A DNA stretch of 64,000 bases from Alphaproteobacteria bacterium (GCA_029289325.1 JARFTV010000006.1:21570-85569), one strand, 5' to 3'. Positions 7,747-16,321 are shown, counted from the stretch's first letter. The notes: generated by a model not told the origin, from the letters alone. Translations and numbers: made by a program.

Positions 7747-8764
7747 ACCCTTCAAGACAGCCGGCAATCGTCTCCGCCATGCCGGTCAGCAGCGCGGCAT
7801 AGGCCCCCGGCCCCGGTTCCAGTGACGAGCCGACCGGGTCCAGCGCCCCGCCGATCTTCGCCCCGGTCCCCTCGGCCATCTGCTCGATCAGTTTCGGATC
7901 GTGCTGCACCTCGGGGAAGATGCACAGCACCTCGCCCGTCTTGAGGGTCCGCCGCAGCTCGGCCAGTCGCGCCGCCCCCGGCGAGGCCGCATCCCCCAGC
8001 GCCACGCTGCCGGCAAAGCTCAGCCCGTAATGCGCGCCGAAATAGCCATAGGCGTCGTGGAAGGTCACCACCGGCTTGCCCTTCACCGCCTCCAGCCGCG
8101 CGGCCAGCCGGGCATCCAGCGCCGCCAGCTCATCACGCGCCGCCGCCGAATTGGCGGCATAGGTCGCCGCGTTCTCCGGGTCGAGCCGCGACAGCTCGGT
8201 GGCGATCAGGTCCAGCCAGACCTGCGCATTGCCGGGGTCGAGCCAGACATGCGGATCGGTGCCGGAATGGTCGTGGTCGTCATGGCCTGCCGCCTCTGCA
8301 TGATCGTCATGCCCGTGGTCATCGTGCCCGTGGTCATCGTGCCCGTGGTCATCATGCCCGTGATCGTCGTGGCCGGCCTCCTCGGCATGGTCGTCATGCC
8401 CGCCTGCGTCGGCATGGTCGTCATGGCCCGTCTCGCCATAGGCGCGCAGCATCGTCCCCTTGGCGTCCAGCAGCCCTAGGACGGCCGAGCCCTCGGGTCG
8501 GGTCTCCAGCGCGCTGGCCAGCCAGGGCGTCAGCTCTGGCCCGATCCAGACCACCAGACCCGAGCCGGCCACTGCCGCCGCCTGGCTGGGGCGCAGCTGG
8601 AAGTCGTGCTCATCCGCACCTTTCGCCAGCAGAAGCTCCGGCTGGCCAAGGTCCCCCATCACCTGCGCCACCAAAGCATGGACCGGAGGAATGTCGGTCA
8701 CCACCCGCGGGACTTCGGAGAAGGCCGGGGTGCTGGCCAAGAGAGCGGTTATGATATAACGCAT
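7745..8764 (-). CDS. znuA: zinc ABC transporter, periplasmic zinc-binding protein
   Basis: Cluster A-1 metal-binding protein, about 339 residues from the ATG at 8764 (MRYIITALLASTPAFS is a short signal peptide). Zinc-ligand histidines are expected in DIPPVHALV, DPHVWLDPGN and TFHDAYGYF. Between residues of about 115 and 165 lies a very long histidine/aspartate-rich loop built of HDDHG repeats, the flexible loop of ZnuA proteins that collects zinc. The partner genes zur-znuC-znuB are divergent. A Zur-box-like palindrome overlaps codons 2-6 and a second lies 40 bp upstream, so repression by zinc-loaded Zur is expected. The track start 11 codons upstream is less likely. Confidence 0.95.
   Translation of the reverse strand: MRYIITALLASTPAFSEVPRVVTDIPPVHALVAQVMGDLGQPELLLAKGADEHDFQLRPSQAAAVAGSGLVVWIGPELTPWLASALETRPEGSAVLGLLDAKGTMLRAYGETGHDDHADAGGHDDHAEEAGHDDHGHDDHGHDDHGHDDHGHDDHAEAAGHDDHDHSGTDPHVWLDPGNAQVWLDLIATELSRLDPENAATYAANSAAARDELAALDARLAARLEAVKGKPVVTFHDAYGYFGAHYGLSFAGSVALGDAASPGAARLAELRRTLKTGEVLCIFPEVQHDPKLIEQMAEGTGAKIGGALDPVGSSLEPGPGAYAALLTGMAETIAGCLEG
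8311..8370. repeat. 15-bp tandem repeat inside znuA
   Basis: Four consecutive 15-bp units (GCCCGTGGTCATCGT, twice exact, then with one and three changes) encode the HDDHG pentapeptide repeats of ZnuA on the minus strand; degenerate copies flank them. The unit length is a multiple of three, so slippage would change the loop length without breaking the frame. Confidence 0.9.
8748..8760. promoter_or_regulatory. Zur-box-like palindrome within the start of znuA
   Basis: GTTATGATATAAC reads as GTTAT-GAT-ATAAC, a perfect 5-bp dyad, and covers codons 2-6 of znuA. It matches the second box at 8804-8816 in 12 of 13 positions when that is reverse complemented. Whether it is used as an operator or only reflects the codons for RYIIT is open. 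Confidence 0.5.
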
Positions 8765-8803
8765 GCAAAGCCCTTTCGCCTGGTTCGGGCAAGGCATATG
8801 TAT

Positions 8804-8816
8804 GTAATATCATAAC
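8804..8816. promoter_or_regulatory. Zur box between znuA and zur
   Basis: GTAATATCATAAC (reverse complement GTTATGATATTAC) lies 13 bp before the zur start and 40 bp before znuA, in the only intergenic space of the divergent zinc-uptake locus. It resembles the AT-rich dyad known for alphaproteobacterial Zur sites and could regulate both directions. Confidence 0.75.
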
Positions 8817-8829
8817 AGGTCAACCCCCG

Positions 8830-9348
8830 ATGCCCGCCCCGCATGATCCCGCCCATTGCCCCGGTTGCGCGACGCCGGACCTGGCCTTCGCGGCGCATGA
8901 CCATGCCCATTGCGCCGCCGACGCCCTTCAGCGTGCCGAAGCGATCACCGCCGCCAATGGCGCGCGCCTGACCCCGGTTCGCCGCCGCGTGCTGGAAATC
9001 CTGCTTGAGGATCACCGCGCCCTCGGTGCCTATGACGTGCTCGCCCGCCTTGCCGCAGACGGCTATGGCAACCAGCCGCCGATCGCCTATCGCGCGCTGG
9101 AATTCCTTGTCGAACAAGGGCTTGCCCACCGGATCCAGCGCCTTAACGCCTTTACCGCCTGCGCCCATCCGGGCGAGGCTCACGCCCCCGCCTTCCTGAT
9201 CTGCCGCGTCTGCCAATCCGTCGCCGAGGCCACCGCGACCTCTGCCCGCAGCGCCCTGGACGCCGAGGCCGCGCAGCTTGGCTTCACCATCGAGCGCAGC
9301 ACGATCGAGGCACTCGGCCTTTGCCCCGCCTGTCAGGACCAGCCATGA
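8830..9348 (+). CDS. zur: zinc uptake regulator (Fur family)
   Basis: Fur-family repressor of 172 residues. The first 35 residues are an unusual histidine/cysteine-rich extension (CPGCATPDLAFAAHDHAHCA) that could bind metal. The winged helix follows (LTPVRRRVLEILLEDHRALG), then the dimerisation domain with ACAHPGEAHAPAFLICRVC and a C-terminal CPAC, the structural zinc pairs. Its place between znuA and znuCB and the two nearby palindromes identify it as Zur rather than Fur. Its stop overlaps the znuC start (ATGA), so the regulator is the first gene of the znuCB transcript and is probably autoregulated. Confidence 0.93.
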   Translation: MPAPHDPAHCPGCATPDLAFAAHDHAHCAADALQRAEAITAANGARLTPVRRRVLEILLEDHRALGAYDVLARLAADGYGNQPPIAYRALEFLVEQGLAHRIQRLNAFTACAHPGEAHAPAFLICRVCQSVAEATATSARSALDAEAAQLGFTIERSTIEALGLCPACQDQP

Positions 9349-10100
9349 GCCTGCTTGCCGCCAGCCACATCTGCGTTCGCTTCGGTGCGGAGGAGGTCCT
9401 GCACGATGTCAGCCTGACCCTCGCGCCGGGGGAGATCGTGACGATCCTCGGCCCCAACGGCTCGGGCAAGTCAACGCTGCTGCGGGCGCTTCTCGGGATC
9501 GTTCCGGTGGCCGAGGGCCGCATCGAACGACAGCCCGGCCTGCGGCTGGGCTATGTCCCGCAGCGGCTGATGATCGACCGGACCATGCCGATGACCGTGC
9601 GCCGCTTCCTGTCTCTGCCCACCCGCGTCAGCGATCAGGCGGCGGCCGAGGTGCTGGCTCGCACCGGCATGGCGGGGCACGAGGCCGACCAGATGACCCA
9701 GCTTTCCGGCGGGCAGCTTCAGCGGGTCCTGCTGGCCCGGGCGCTTCTGGGCAAGCCGCAGGTGCTGATGCTGGACGAGCCGACCCAGGGCCTGGACCAG
9801 CCCGGCGAGGCCGCCTTCTACCGCCTGATCGAAGAGGTCCGCCGCGACACCGGCGCAGCGATCCTGATGGTCAGCCACGACCTGCATGTCGTGATGGCGG
9901 CCTCGGACCGGGTAATCTGCCTGAACGGCCATATCTGCTGCGAGGGCACGCCCCGCGTGGTCTCGAACGCGCCGGAATACCGGGCGCTCTTTGGCCTTGG
10001 CACGCAGGGCGCGCTGGCGCTTTACCGGCACGAACACGACCACGACCATGCGGCCGGGGACACCCACCACCACCATCACCACGACCACCATCATGCTTGA
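9345..10100 (+). CDS. znuC: zinc ABC transporter ATPase
   Basis: ATP-binding subunit of the ZnuABC importer, about 251 residues from the ATG at 9345 that overlaps the zur stop. Walker A is GPNGSGKST, the signature motif LSGGQLQRVLLARALL, and Walker B VLMLDEPTQGLD, with the switch histidine in VSHDLHV. The C-terminus is strongly histidine-rich (HEHDHDHAAGDTHHHHHHDH), a likely metal-sensing or zinc-handling tail seen in ZnuC proteins. It overlaps znuB by eight bases, indicating translational coupling. Confidence 0.96.
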   Translation: MSLLAASHICVRFGAEEVLHDVSLTLAPGEIVTILGPNGSGKSTLLRALLGIVPVAEGRIERQPGLRLGYVPQRLMIDRTMPMTVRRFLSLPTRVSDQAAAEVLARTGMAGHEADQMTQLSGGQLQRVLLARALLGKPQVLMLDEPTQGLDQPGEAAFYRLIEEVRRDTGAAILMVSHDLHVVMAASDRVICLNGHICCEGTPRVVSNAPEYRALFGLGTQGALALYRHEHDHDHAAGDTHHHHHHDHHHA

Positions 10101-10875
10101 CGATTTCCTGACCCGCGCCGCCCTCGCGGCCACCGGGGTGTCACTGGCGACCGGGCCGCTCGGGTCCTTCGTGGTCTGGCGGCGGATGGCCTATTTCGGC
10201 GACGCGACCGCCCATGCCGCGATCCTTGGCGTGGCCCTCGCGCTCGCGACCGACCTGCCGATCGGCCTTGGCACCCTCGTCGTCGCGCTGGCCATGGCGG
10301 TGACGGTCGCCAGCCTTGCCGCAAAGGGCTGGGCGATGGACACGACGCTTGGTGTGCTTGCCCATTCCGCGCTGGCCTTCGGTCTGGTCGCCATCAGCTT
10401 CTTCCCCACGGTCCGCACCGACCTGTCCTCCTATCTTTTCGGCGACATCCTCGCCGTGAGCCGTGCCGACCTCGCGCTGATCTGGGGCGGTTCGCTGCTG
10501 GTCCTCGCCCTCATCGCCTGGCGCTGGCAGGCGCTGCTTACCGCCACCCTGAACGAGGACCTCGCCCACGCCGCCGGCATCCGCCCGGATCGTGAGCGTC
10601 TGGTGCTGGTCATCGCCCTTGCCCTTGTCGTCGCTGTCGCGCTCAAGGTCGTCGGCGCGCTGCTCATCGCCGCGTTGCTGATCATTCCCGCCGCCGCCGC
10701 CCGCAGCTTCGCCCGAACCCCCGAGACGATGGCCGCCGCGGCCACCGGCATCGGCGTGGTGGCGGGGCTTGGCGGCCTTGGCCTGTCGCTCTGGCAGGAC
10801 ACTCCCGCCGGACCCTCGATCATCGTCGTCGCGGCTTTGGCCTTCCTGATCGGCAGCCAGTTCCGCCGGGCCTGA
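10093..10875 (+). CDS. znuB: zinc ABC transporter permease
   Basis: ABC-3 family membrane subunit of about 260 residues with seven or eight hydrophobic helices (for example LGTLVVALAMAVTVASL and VVGALLIAALLIIPAAAARS, the latter containing the conserved LL-IIPAA stretch of metal permeases). The track ORF starts inside znuC; the correct start is the ATG at 10093, giving MLDDFLTRAALAATG, eight bases before the znuC stop. Together with ZnuA and ZnuC it forms the high-affinity zinc importer. Confidence 0.95.
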   Translation: MLDDFLTRAALAATGVSLATGPLGSFVVWRRMAYFGDATAHAAILGVALALATDLPIGLGTLVVALAMAVTVASLAAKGWAMDTTLGVLAHSALAFGLVAISFFPTVRTDLSSYLFGDILAVSRADLALIWGGSLLVLALIAWRWQALLTATLNEDLAHAAGIRPDRERLVLVIALALVVAVALKVVGALLIAALLIIPAAAARSFARTPETMAAAATGIGVVAGLGGLGLSLWQDTPAGPSIIVVAALAFLIGSQFRRA

Positions 10876-10960
10876 GCGGCGGCAAAAATGCCTGCCCCAT
10901 GCCCGAACCTTGCCCAAATTCCCCTTTAGCTCCCCAGAACCACCGCTGGAGGTCGCCTTC

Positions 10961-11956
10961 GTGTTCCGAGTTCTCAGCCTGCTTCTCGCCCTTGTCCTTG
11001 GGCTCGGCGGCTACGTCTATTTCGACTACACCAGCTCCGGCCGGGCCGAGGCCGAGGGGCTGACCTTCACGGAATATCTCGCCAGCTATGCCAGCGGCGT
11101 CACCGTCGGCGGCGGCGGTTCCGGCCGCCTTCCCGGCAAGCTGGTCGACATGCTGCCCCGTGCCCCCGAAGGCTGGACGGTCCGCCCCGCCGAGGCTGGC
11201 GACATCGCCGCCTTCCTGCCGCAGAACCGCCGGTCGGTCCCCAAGGACCTGCTCGCCCATGTCGAGGCGGTGGTCAAACCCGCCAGCGGCCGCGGGGTCG
11301 AGACTGCCGCCCTCACCTACGAACGCGGCGACCGGAAGGTGATCTTCCAGGCGGTCCGCTACCCCGACGCCATCTTCACCACTGTCGCCGAGATCCAGCA
11401 GCGGGTCGAGCTTCAGGCGCGCGCGGCCAAATTCTCGGCGACCGAGTTCATGACCGTCCGCGGCCTTGACGTGCAGGAGGATCTCTTGCCGGCCGAGGTC
11501 AAGGCCCGCCTCTTCCTTGCCGATGTCGGCGCGCAGATCCACCTGCGCGTCCTCGCCCCCGAACGGATGAAGGACCAGGATCTGGTGCCCTTCTTCCAGA
11601 CCCTCCAGGTCGAGGCGATGAATGTCAGCGTCGTTGACAAGCAGGTCGGCCTCGGGCGCGTCCCCGTGATCGTCCTCGCCTCGCTCCTCGATGCCCCCAG
11701 CCGCGCCGCCTATGTCGCCGACCTTGCCGACCGCAAGTCCGCACTTTCCGCCGCGCGTGAGGCGCAGCGGCTGCAGGATGAGGCCAGCCTCGCCCAGACC
11801 ACCCCTGCCGCAAGCACCGGCGGCGGCCTCCTCGACTCGCTCTTCGGCCGGGCAGAGACGGCCGAAGAAGAGGTCGCGGACCGACCGGGCGAGGTCGTCT
11901 GCACCAAGGGCACCGGCGGCTCCAAACGCTGCAGCGTCGTGGGCGGACAGGACTAG
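10961..11956 (+). CDS. hypothetical membrane-anchored protein
   Basis: Unrecognised protein of about 331 residues. A GTG at 10961 preceded by CTGGAGG opens MFRVLSLLLALVLGLGGYVYF, a single N-terminal membrane segment or uncleaved signal; the rest looks periplasmic. A glycine-rich stretch (TVGGGGSG) follows near residue 60, and a charged helical part with RKSALSAAREAQRLQDEASL lies near the C-terminus, which ends in an acidic tail with a CTKGTGGSKRC pair of cysteines. I do not know the family. The gene overlaps the convergent ureohydrolase by four bases and follows znuB by 85 bp, with no sign of a link to zinc uptake. Confidence 0.75.
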   Translation: MFRVLSLLLALVLGLGGYVYFDYTSSGRAEAEGLTFTEYLASYASGVTVGGGGSGRLPGKLVDMLPRAPEGWTVRPAEAGDIAAFLPQNRRSVPKDLLAHVEAVVKPASGRGVETAALTYERGDRKVIFQAVRYPDAIFTTVAEIQQRVELQARAAKFSATEFMTVRGLDVQEDLLPAEVKARLFLADVGAQIHLRVLAPERMKDQDLVPFFQTLQVEAMNVSVVDKQVGLGRVPVIVLASLLDAPSRAAYVADLADRKSALSAAREAQRLQDEASLAQTTPAASTGGGLLDSLFGRAETAEEEVADRPGEVVCTKGTGGSKRCSVVGGQD

Positions 11957-12927
11957 AACCGCAGCCCAGAACTCCGCGGCGTGACCTGCGGCACGCCCGG
12001 CAGGACGCAAAGCATCTCATACAGCAGGTTCGCCCCGATCAGCGCAGTGTTCCCCGACGGGTCATACGGCGGAGAGACTTCGACAAGATCGCCGCCGACG
12101 ATGTTCAGACCGGCGCAGCCCCGGATGATCTCCAGCGCCTGCCAGGTGGTCAGCCCGCCCGGCTCCACCGTCCCGGTTCCCGGCGCAAAAGCCGAATCAA
12201 GGCTGTCGATGTCATAGCTGATATAGACCGGGGCCTTGCCGATCCGGTCGCGGATCTGCGCCATCAGCGGGGTCAGCGATTTCCACCAGCATTCCTCGGC
12301 CTGCACCACGGTCCAGCCCTGATCCCGCGCCCAGTCGAAATCATCCGCGGCATAGCCGGTGCCACGCAGGCCGATCTGGAACACCTTGTCGTTGATCAGG
12401 CAGCCTTCCTCCCAGGCGCGGCGGAAGGGGCAGCCATGCGCGACCGTCTCGCCGAACATCGTCTCGTTTATATCGGCATGGGCGTCGATGTGGATCAGCG
12501 CGACCGGCCCATGCTTCTCCTTCATCGCGCGCAGGATCGGCCAGGTCAGCGTATGGTCACCGCCCAGCGTCAGCGGGATCACCCCCTCAGCCAGCACCTC
12601 GCGATAGCGCGCGGCGATGATCTCTACCGACTTCTTCAGATCGAAGGTGTTGATCGCCACATCGCCCAGGTCCGCGACCTGCAGATGCTCGAACGGAGCC
12701 GCCCCGGTCGCCATGTTGTAGGGCCGCAGCATCCGCGATTCGTCCCTTATCTGGCGCGGGCCCAGCCGCGTGCCGGGCCGGTTGCTGGTGCCATGGTCCA
12801 TCGGGATCCCAATGAAGGCCACGTCCAGCCCCGCCGTGCTGCTGACCGATGGCAGCCGCATCATCGTCGCCGGGCCGCCAAAGCGCGGCATCTCGTTGCC
12901 GCCAAGCGGCTGGTTGAACTGGGTCAT
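11953..12927 (-). CDS. speB: agmatinase-family ureohydrolase (guanidinobutyrase-like)
   Basis: Binuclear manganese hydrolase of 324 residues that removes urea from a guanidino compound. Metal ligands are visible in LGGDHTLTWP, HIDAHADIN and YDIDSLDSAFAPGTG. The N-terminal QPLGGNEMPRFGG, the PYNMATGAAPF stretch and the C-terminal LLYEMLCVLPGV recall Pseudomonas guanidinobutyrase (GbuA) more than E. coli agmatinase, so 4-guanidinobutyrate may be the substrate; this is from memory of the family, not a search. The gene is overlapped by four bases at its start by the upstream phosphoribosyltransferase gene, giving a two-gene operon. Confidence 0.85.
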   Translation of the reverse strand: MTQFNQPLGGNEMPRFGGPATMMRLPSVSSTAGLDVAFIGIPMDHGTSNRPGTRLGPRQIRDESRMLRPYNMATGAAPFEHLQVADLGDVAINTFDLKKSVEIIAARYREVLAEGVIPLTLGGDHTLTWPILRAMKEKHGPVALIHIDAHADINETMFGETVAHGCPFRRAWEEGCLINDKVFQIGLRGTGYAADDFDWARDQGWTVVQAEECWWKSLTPLMAQIRDRIGKAPVYISYDIDSLDSAFAPGTGTVEPGGLTTWQALEIIRGCAGLNIVGGDLVEVSPPYDPSGNTALIGANLLYEMLCVLPGVPQVTPRSSGLRF

Positions 12928-13583
12928 CCTGTCGGCCCTCCCTCTGGCCGCGCGGCGAGGATAGCCTGCACATCGGCGTCCTCAAGCTGCGGAAAGCTGG
13001 CATAGTGCAGGCCGACCGCCGTAAACTGCGCCGGTGCCCGCAGGCAGATCACCTGATCGGCCAGCCGCTCCATCGCCTTTAGCGTATCGGGAGCCGCGAC
13101 CGGAACGGCGACGATCACCTCTGCCGGGGCTTCGGTCCGCACCGCCCCGATCGCCGCGCGCATCGTGGCCCCGGTCGCGATCCCGTCGTCCACCAGGATC
13201 ACCCGCTTCCCCTTCAGCGCCCCCGGATCCAGACCGGCCCCCCAGAGCTTGCGTCGCCGCGCCAGCTCCGACCGCTCGGGCGCGGCCTGCGCCTCGATCA
13301 CCGCCGGGTCGAGCCCAAGCACCCGGATCAGGTCGTCGTTCAGCACCATGGTTCCGCCCTCTGGCCCGGCGATGGCCCCCAGCGCCAGCTCGCGGTTCCC
13401 CGGCATCCCGATCTTGCGCACCAGGACCACGTCCAGCACCGCCCCCAGCGCCCGGGCCACCTCATCCGCCACCGGCAGCCCACCGCGTGGCAGGGCCAGC
13501 ACGACGGTCCCCGGCCCGCCAAGCCCGCCCATCCGCTCGGCCAGCGCGCGCCCCGCGGCGCGGCGATCGGCAAACCGCTCCAT
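12924..13583 (-). CDS. phosphoribosyltransferase-domain protein
   Basis: Type I phosphoribosyltransferase-fold protein of 219 residues. The PRPP-binding loop is clear: KRVILVDDGIATGATMRAAI. The N-terminal half has VVLALPRGGLPVADEVARAL and LVRKIGMPGNRELALGAI, typical of the COG1926-like predicted phosphoribosyltransferases (sometimes fused to dienelactone hydrolase) whose substrate is not established. No purine/pyrimidine-specific hood can be recognised. Its stop overlaps the ureohydrolase start, so both are transcribed together; a functional link is possible but not shown by the sequence. Confidence 0.85.
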   Translation of the reverse strand: MERFADRRAAGRALAERMGGLGGPGTVVLALPRGGLPVADEVARALGAVLDVVLVRKIGMPGNRELALGAIAGPEGGTMVLNDDLIRVLGLDPAVIEAQAAPERSELARRRKLWGAGLDPGALKGKRVILVDDGIATGATMRAAIGAVRTEAPAEVIVAVPVAAPDTLKAMERLADQVICLRAPAQFTAVGLHYASFPQLEDADVQAILAARPEGGPTG

Positions 13584-13641
13584 CGCGATCCTCCCTCACG
13601 CTCCTCCTCGCTCGCCTTCGGCTCCTCGTCGGCAGCCAGCG

Positions 13642-13665
13642 AGGAGTGACGAAGTCACCGACGAG
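13642..13665. repeat. copy 2 of a palindromic intergenic repeat (TGACGANNTCAYCGAC)
   Basis: The core TGACGAAGTCACCGAC recurs, slightly varied, at 5933-5956 and in reverse orientation at 39875-39893. Here an upstream CTCGTCGG can pair with CCGACGAG to make a hairpin. The remainder of the 238-bp gap 13584-13821 shows no gene. Confidence 0.6.
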
Positions 13666-13821
13666 CGCCCCAAGGTTACCGTCCCGCCCCGTCCGAACAA
13701 GCCGCTCAAGCCGTGCGCGACGGTCGGTCATGTCGTTTTATGAAGCCAAATTTCGGGCTGACTTGTCCCCTTTGGCCCGCCTCTGTCAGATAGGAGCAAA
13801 CGCGTTCCGGAGGACGGTCGA

Positions 13822-16320
13822 ATGAAAACCCATGTGAAAGCCCTTGTCGTCGGCGGCGGCGCAGTCGGCACCGGGATCGCCTACCATCTGGCGAAAGCCG
13901 GTTGGGACATCATGCTGGTCGAGCGGGACGAGCTGACCGCCGGCTCCACCTGGCACGCCGCGGGCCTTCTGCCGCTCTTCAACATGAGCTACGCGACGAC
14001 CCACATCCACAAGTACTCGGTCGACTTCTACAAGGGGCTCGAGGCGGAAACCGGCCTCAACCCCGGCTTCTACGTCGTCGGCAACCTGCGGATGGCGCAG
14101 CACCAGCAGCGCATGGACGAGTATATGCTCTACTCCTCCGTCGCCGAGACCGCCGGGGTCTACCACGAATTCCTGACGCCGAAAGAGATCAAGGACCGCT
14201 GGCCGCTGGTCCGGACCGAGGACCTGATCGGCGCGCTCTACCACCCGCAGGACGGCTACATCAACCCGGCCGACGTGACCCAGGCCATGGCCAAGGGCGC
14301 CCGCCAGCTGGGCGCAACCATCGAACGGAAAATCCAGGTCGACGGCTACCGCTGGACAGGCAGCGAATGGATCGTCTCCTGCACCCGGCTTGAAGAAAAG
14401 GGCGGGATGCTGGTCGCCACCGACGACAAGTTCGACATCACCGCCGAGCACGTCGTCACCGCCACCGGCAACCACGCCCAGCGGACCGCCAAGCTCCTCG
14501 GCATCAAGACCCCCGCCGTCGTCGTCGAACACCAGTACATCGTGACCGAGCCCGACCCGGCCCTTGTCGAATGGCGCAAGACCAACCCGCAGCACCCGGT
14601 CCTCCGCGACGCCGACGCCAAGTGGTATGTGCGCGAAGAACGCGGCGGCTGGATCCTGGGCCCCTACGAAAAGGGCGCCCCGGCCCGCTTCCAGTACGGC
14701 GTCCCCGACAGCTTCCGCGCCGACCTCTTCCCGCTCGACCTCGAACGGATCGAGCAGGAATACATGTCCTTCATCCACCGGATTCCGTCGTCGGAGACCG
14801 TGGGCCTCAAGGACGACTACAACGGCCCGATCTGCTATACCCCCGACGGCAACCCGCTGGTCGGCCCGGCCCCCGGCCTGCGCAACATGTGGCTGGCGGA
14901 GGGCTTCTCCTTCGGCATCACCGCCGCGGGCGGCACGGGCTATTACCTCGCCCAGCTTATGACGCAAGGGGAGGCCGAGATCGACATGGCCTCGCTCGAC
15001 CCCAAGCGGTTCGGCGGCTGGATGACCACGGAATACGCCTCCCGCAAGAACGAGGAGTGCTATGACCACGTCTTCATCCTGCACCACCCGGATGAGGAAC
15101 GCGAAGCCTGCCGTCCCCTGCGCACCGCCCCCGCCTATGACCGGCAAAAGGAGATGGGCGCGCAGTTCGGCCAGGTGAACGGCTGGGAACGCCCGAACTA
15201 CTACGGCCCCAAGGACGCCCCCGCCGACTTCGACCACAACTCGCGTAGCTTCCGGCGCGGCGACTGGTGGCAATATGCCAAGGCCGAGGCCGAAGCGGTG
15301 CGCAACACCGTCGGCATCATCGACGCGTCGGCCTTCACCAAGCATCTGGTGCGCGGGCCGGGCGCGACGGCCTTCCTCGACCACTTCACCTGCAACAAGC
15401 TGCCGAACGTGGGCCGGATCAACCTGACCTACGCGCTCACCGACCACGGCACGACCCGGACCGAATACACCATCGTCCGGCTGAAGCAGGACGAATACTA
15501 CCTGATCTCCGCCGGGGCCTGGACGGCCTATGACTATGACTTCCTGCAGAAGGCCGCCGACGACTGGATGGCCGAGGGCAAGGGCCACATCGATATCCAC
15601 GACGTCACCACCCAATGGGGCGTCTATGCCCTCGCCGGCCCGAACGCCCGCGCACTGCTGAAGGACATCGTCAAGGACGCCGACCCCGATACCGTCCTCG
15701 GCAACAAGCGCTTCCCCTGGCTCTCCTACCGCGACATCGAACTGGGCATGTGCCCCGTCCGCGCCGTCCGCGTGGCCTATACCGGGGAGCTTGGCTGGGA
15801 ACTCCACTACCCGATCGAATTCGGCCGCTACCTCTGGGACCTGATCTGGTCGGCGGGCGAGAAGCACGGTCTGAAGGGTGTAGGGGCCCGCGCCCAGAAC
15901 TGGCTCCGGCAGGAAAAATCCTACCGCGCCTTCGGGTCGGAGCTTGGCCGCGACGCGACCCCGCTGGAAGCCGCGCTTGACCGCTTCGTCGACCTCAGCA
16001 AGGACTTCCGCGGCAAGCAGAAGATGCTCGACACCGGCATCCGCGCGAAATGCGTGACGCTCCTGATCGACGGGCCGAGCGACACCGATCCGTGGGGGAA
16101 AGAGGCGATCATCCATGACGGGATCAAGGTCGGACGCCTGACCTCGGGCGGTTATTCGGTGGCCTTCGGCAAGCAGATCGGCATGGGCTATGTCCCCGCC
16201 GCGCTGGCGGAACCGGGGCAGAAGCTGAAGGTCAAGATCCAGCTTCAGGAATGGGACGCCGTCGTGACCGAAGACAGCCCCTTCGACCCGACGAACGCCC
16301 GCATCCGGGTGGACGGATAA
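13822..16320 (+). CDS. FAD-dependent dimethylglycine/sarcosine dehydrogenase-like protein with GcvT domain
   Basis: Large two-domain flavoprotein of 832 residues. The N-terminus is a Rossmann FAD-binding motif (ALVVGGGAVGTGIAYHLAKAG), and GSTWHAAGLLP carries the histidine position that binds FAD covalently in dimethylglycine dehydrogenase. From about residue 430 onwards is a GcvT-like folate-binding aminomethyltransferase domain (RGPGATAFLDHF, VAYTGELGWELHYP). Such enzymes oxidatively demethylate dimethylglycine, sarcosine or related methylamines and pass the one-carbon unit to tetrahydrofolate. The exact substrate is not decidable. The gene stands alone between a phosphoribosyltransferase (divergent) and a small membrane protein. 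Confidence 0.9.
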   Translation: MKTHVKALVVGGGAVGTGIAYHLAKAGWDIMLVERDELTAGSTWHAAGLLPLFNMSYATTHIHKYSVDFYKGLEAETGLNPGFYVVGNLRMAQHQQRMDEYMLYSSVAETAGVYHEFLTPKEIKDRWPLVRTEDLIGALYHPQDGYINPADVTQAMAKGARQLGATIERKIQVDGYRWTGSEWIVSCTRLEEKGGMLVATDDKFDITAEHVVTATGNHAQRTAKLLGIKTPAVVVEHQYIVTEPDPALVEWRKTNPQHPVLRDADAKWYVREERGGWILGPYEKGAPARFQYGVPDSFRADLFPLDLERIEQEYMSFIHRIPSSETVGLKDDYNGPICYTPDGNPLVGPAPGLRNMWLAEGFSFGITAAGGTGYYLAQLMTQGEAEIDMASLDPKRFGGWMTTEYASRKNEECYDHVFILHHPDEEREACRPLRTAPAYDRQKEMGAQFGQVNGWERPNYYGPKDAPADFDHNSRSFRRGDWWQYAKAEAEAVRNTVGIIDASAFTKHLVRGPGATAFLDHFTCNKLPNVGRINLTYALTDHGTTRTEYTIVRLKQDEYYLISAGAWTAYDYDFLQKAADDWMAEGKGHIDIHDVTTQWGVYALAGPNARALLKDIVKDADPDTVLGNKRFPWLSYRDIELGMCPVRAVRVAYTGELGWELHYPIEFGRYLWDLIWSAGEKHGLKGVGARAQNWLRQEKSYRAFGSELGRDATPLEAALDRFVDLSKDFRGKQKMLDTGIRAKCVTLLIDGPSDTDPWGKEAIIHDGIKVGRLTSGGYSVAFGKQIGMGYVPAALAEPGQKLKVKIQLQEWDAVVTEDSPFDPTNARIRVDG

Positions 16321-16321
16321 G

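Noticed and set aside
8311-8370. Possible CRISPR-like array
   Set aside because: Units are contiguous 15-bp coding repeats without spacers.
7901-8479. ORF with VVIVPVVIVPVVIMP repeats that looks like a membrane protein
   Set aside because: It is the reverse complement of the His/Asp repeat of znuA; the hydrophobic look is an artefact of reading GAT/CAC codons backwards.
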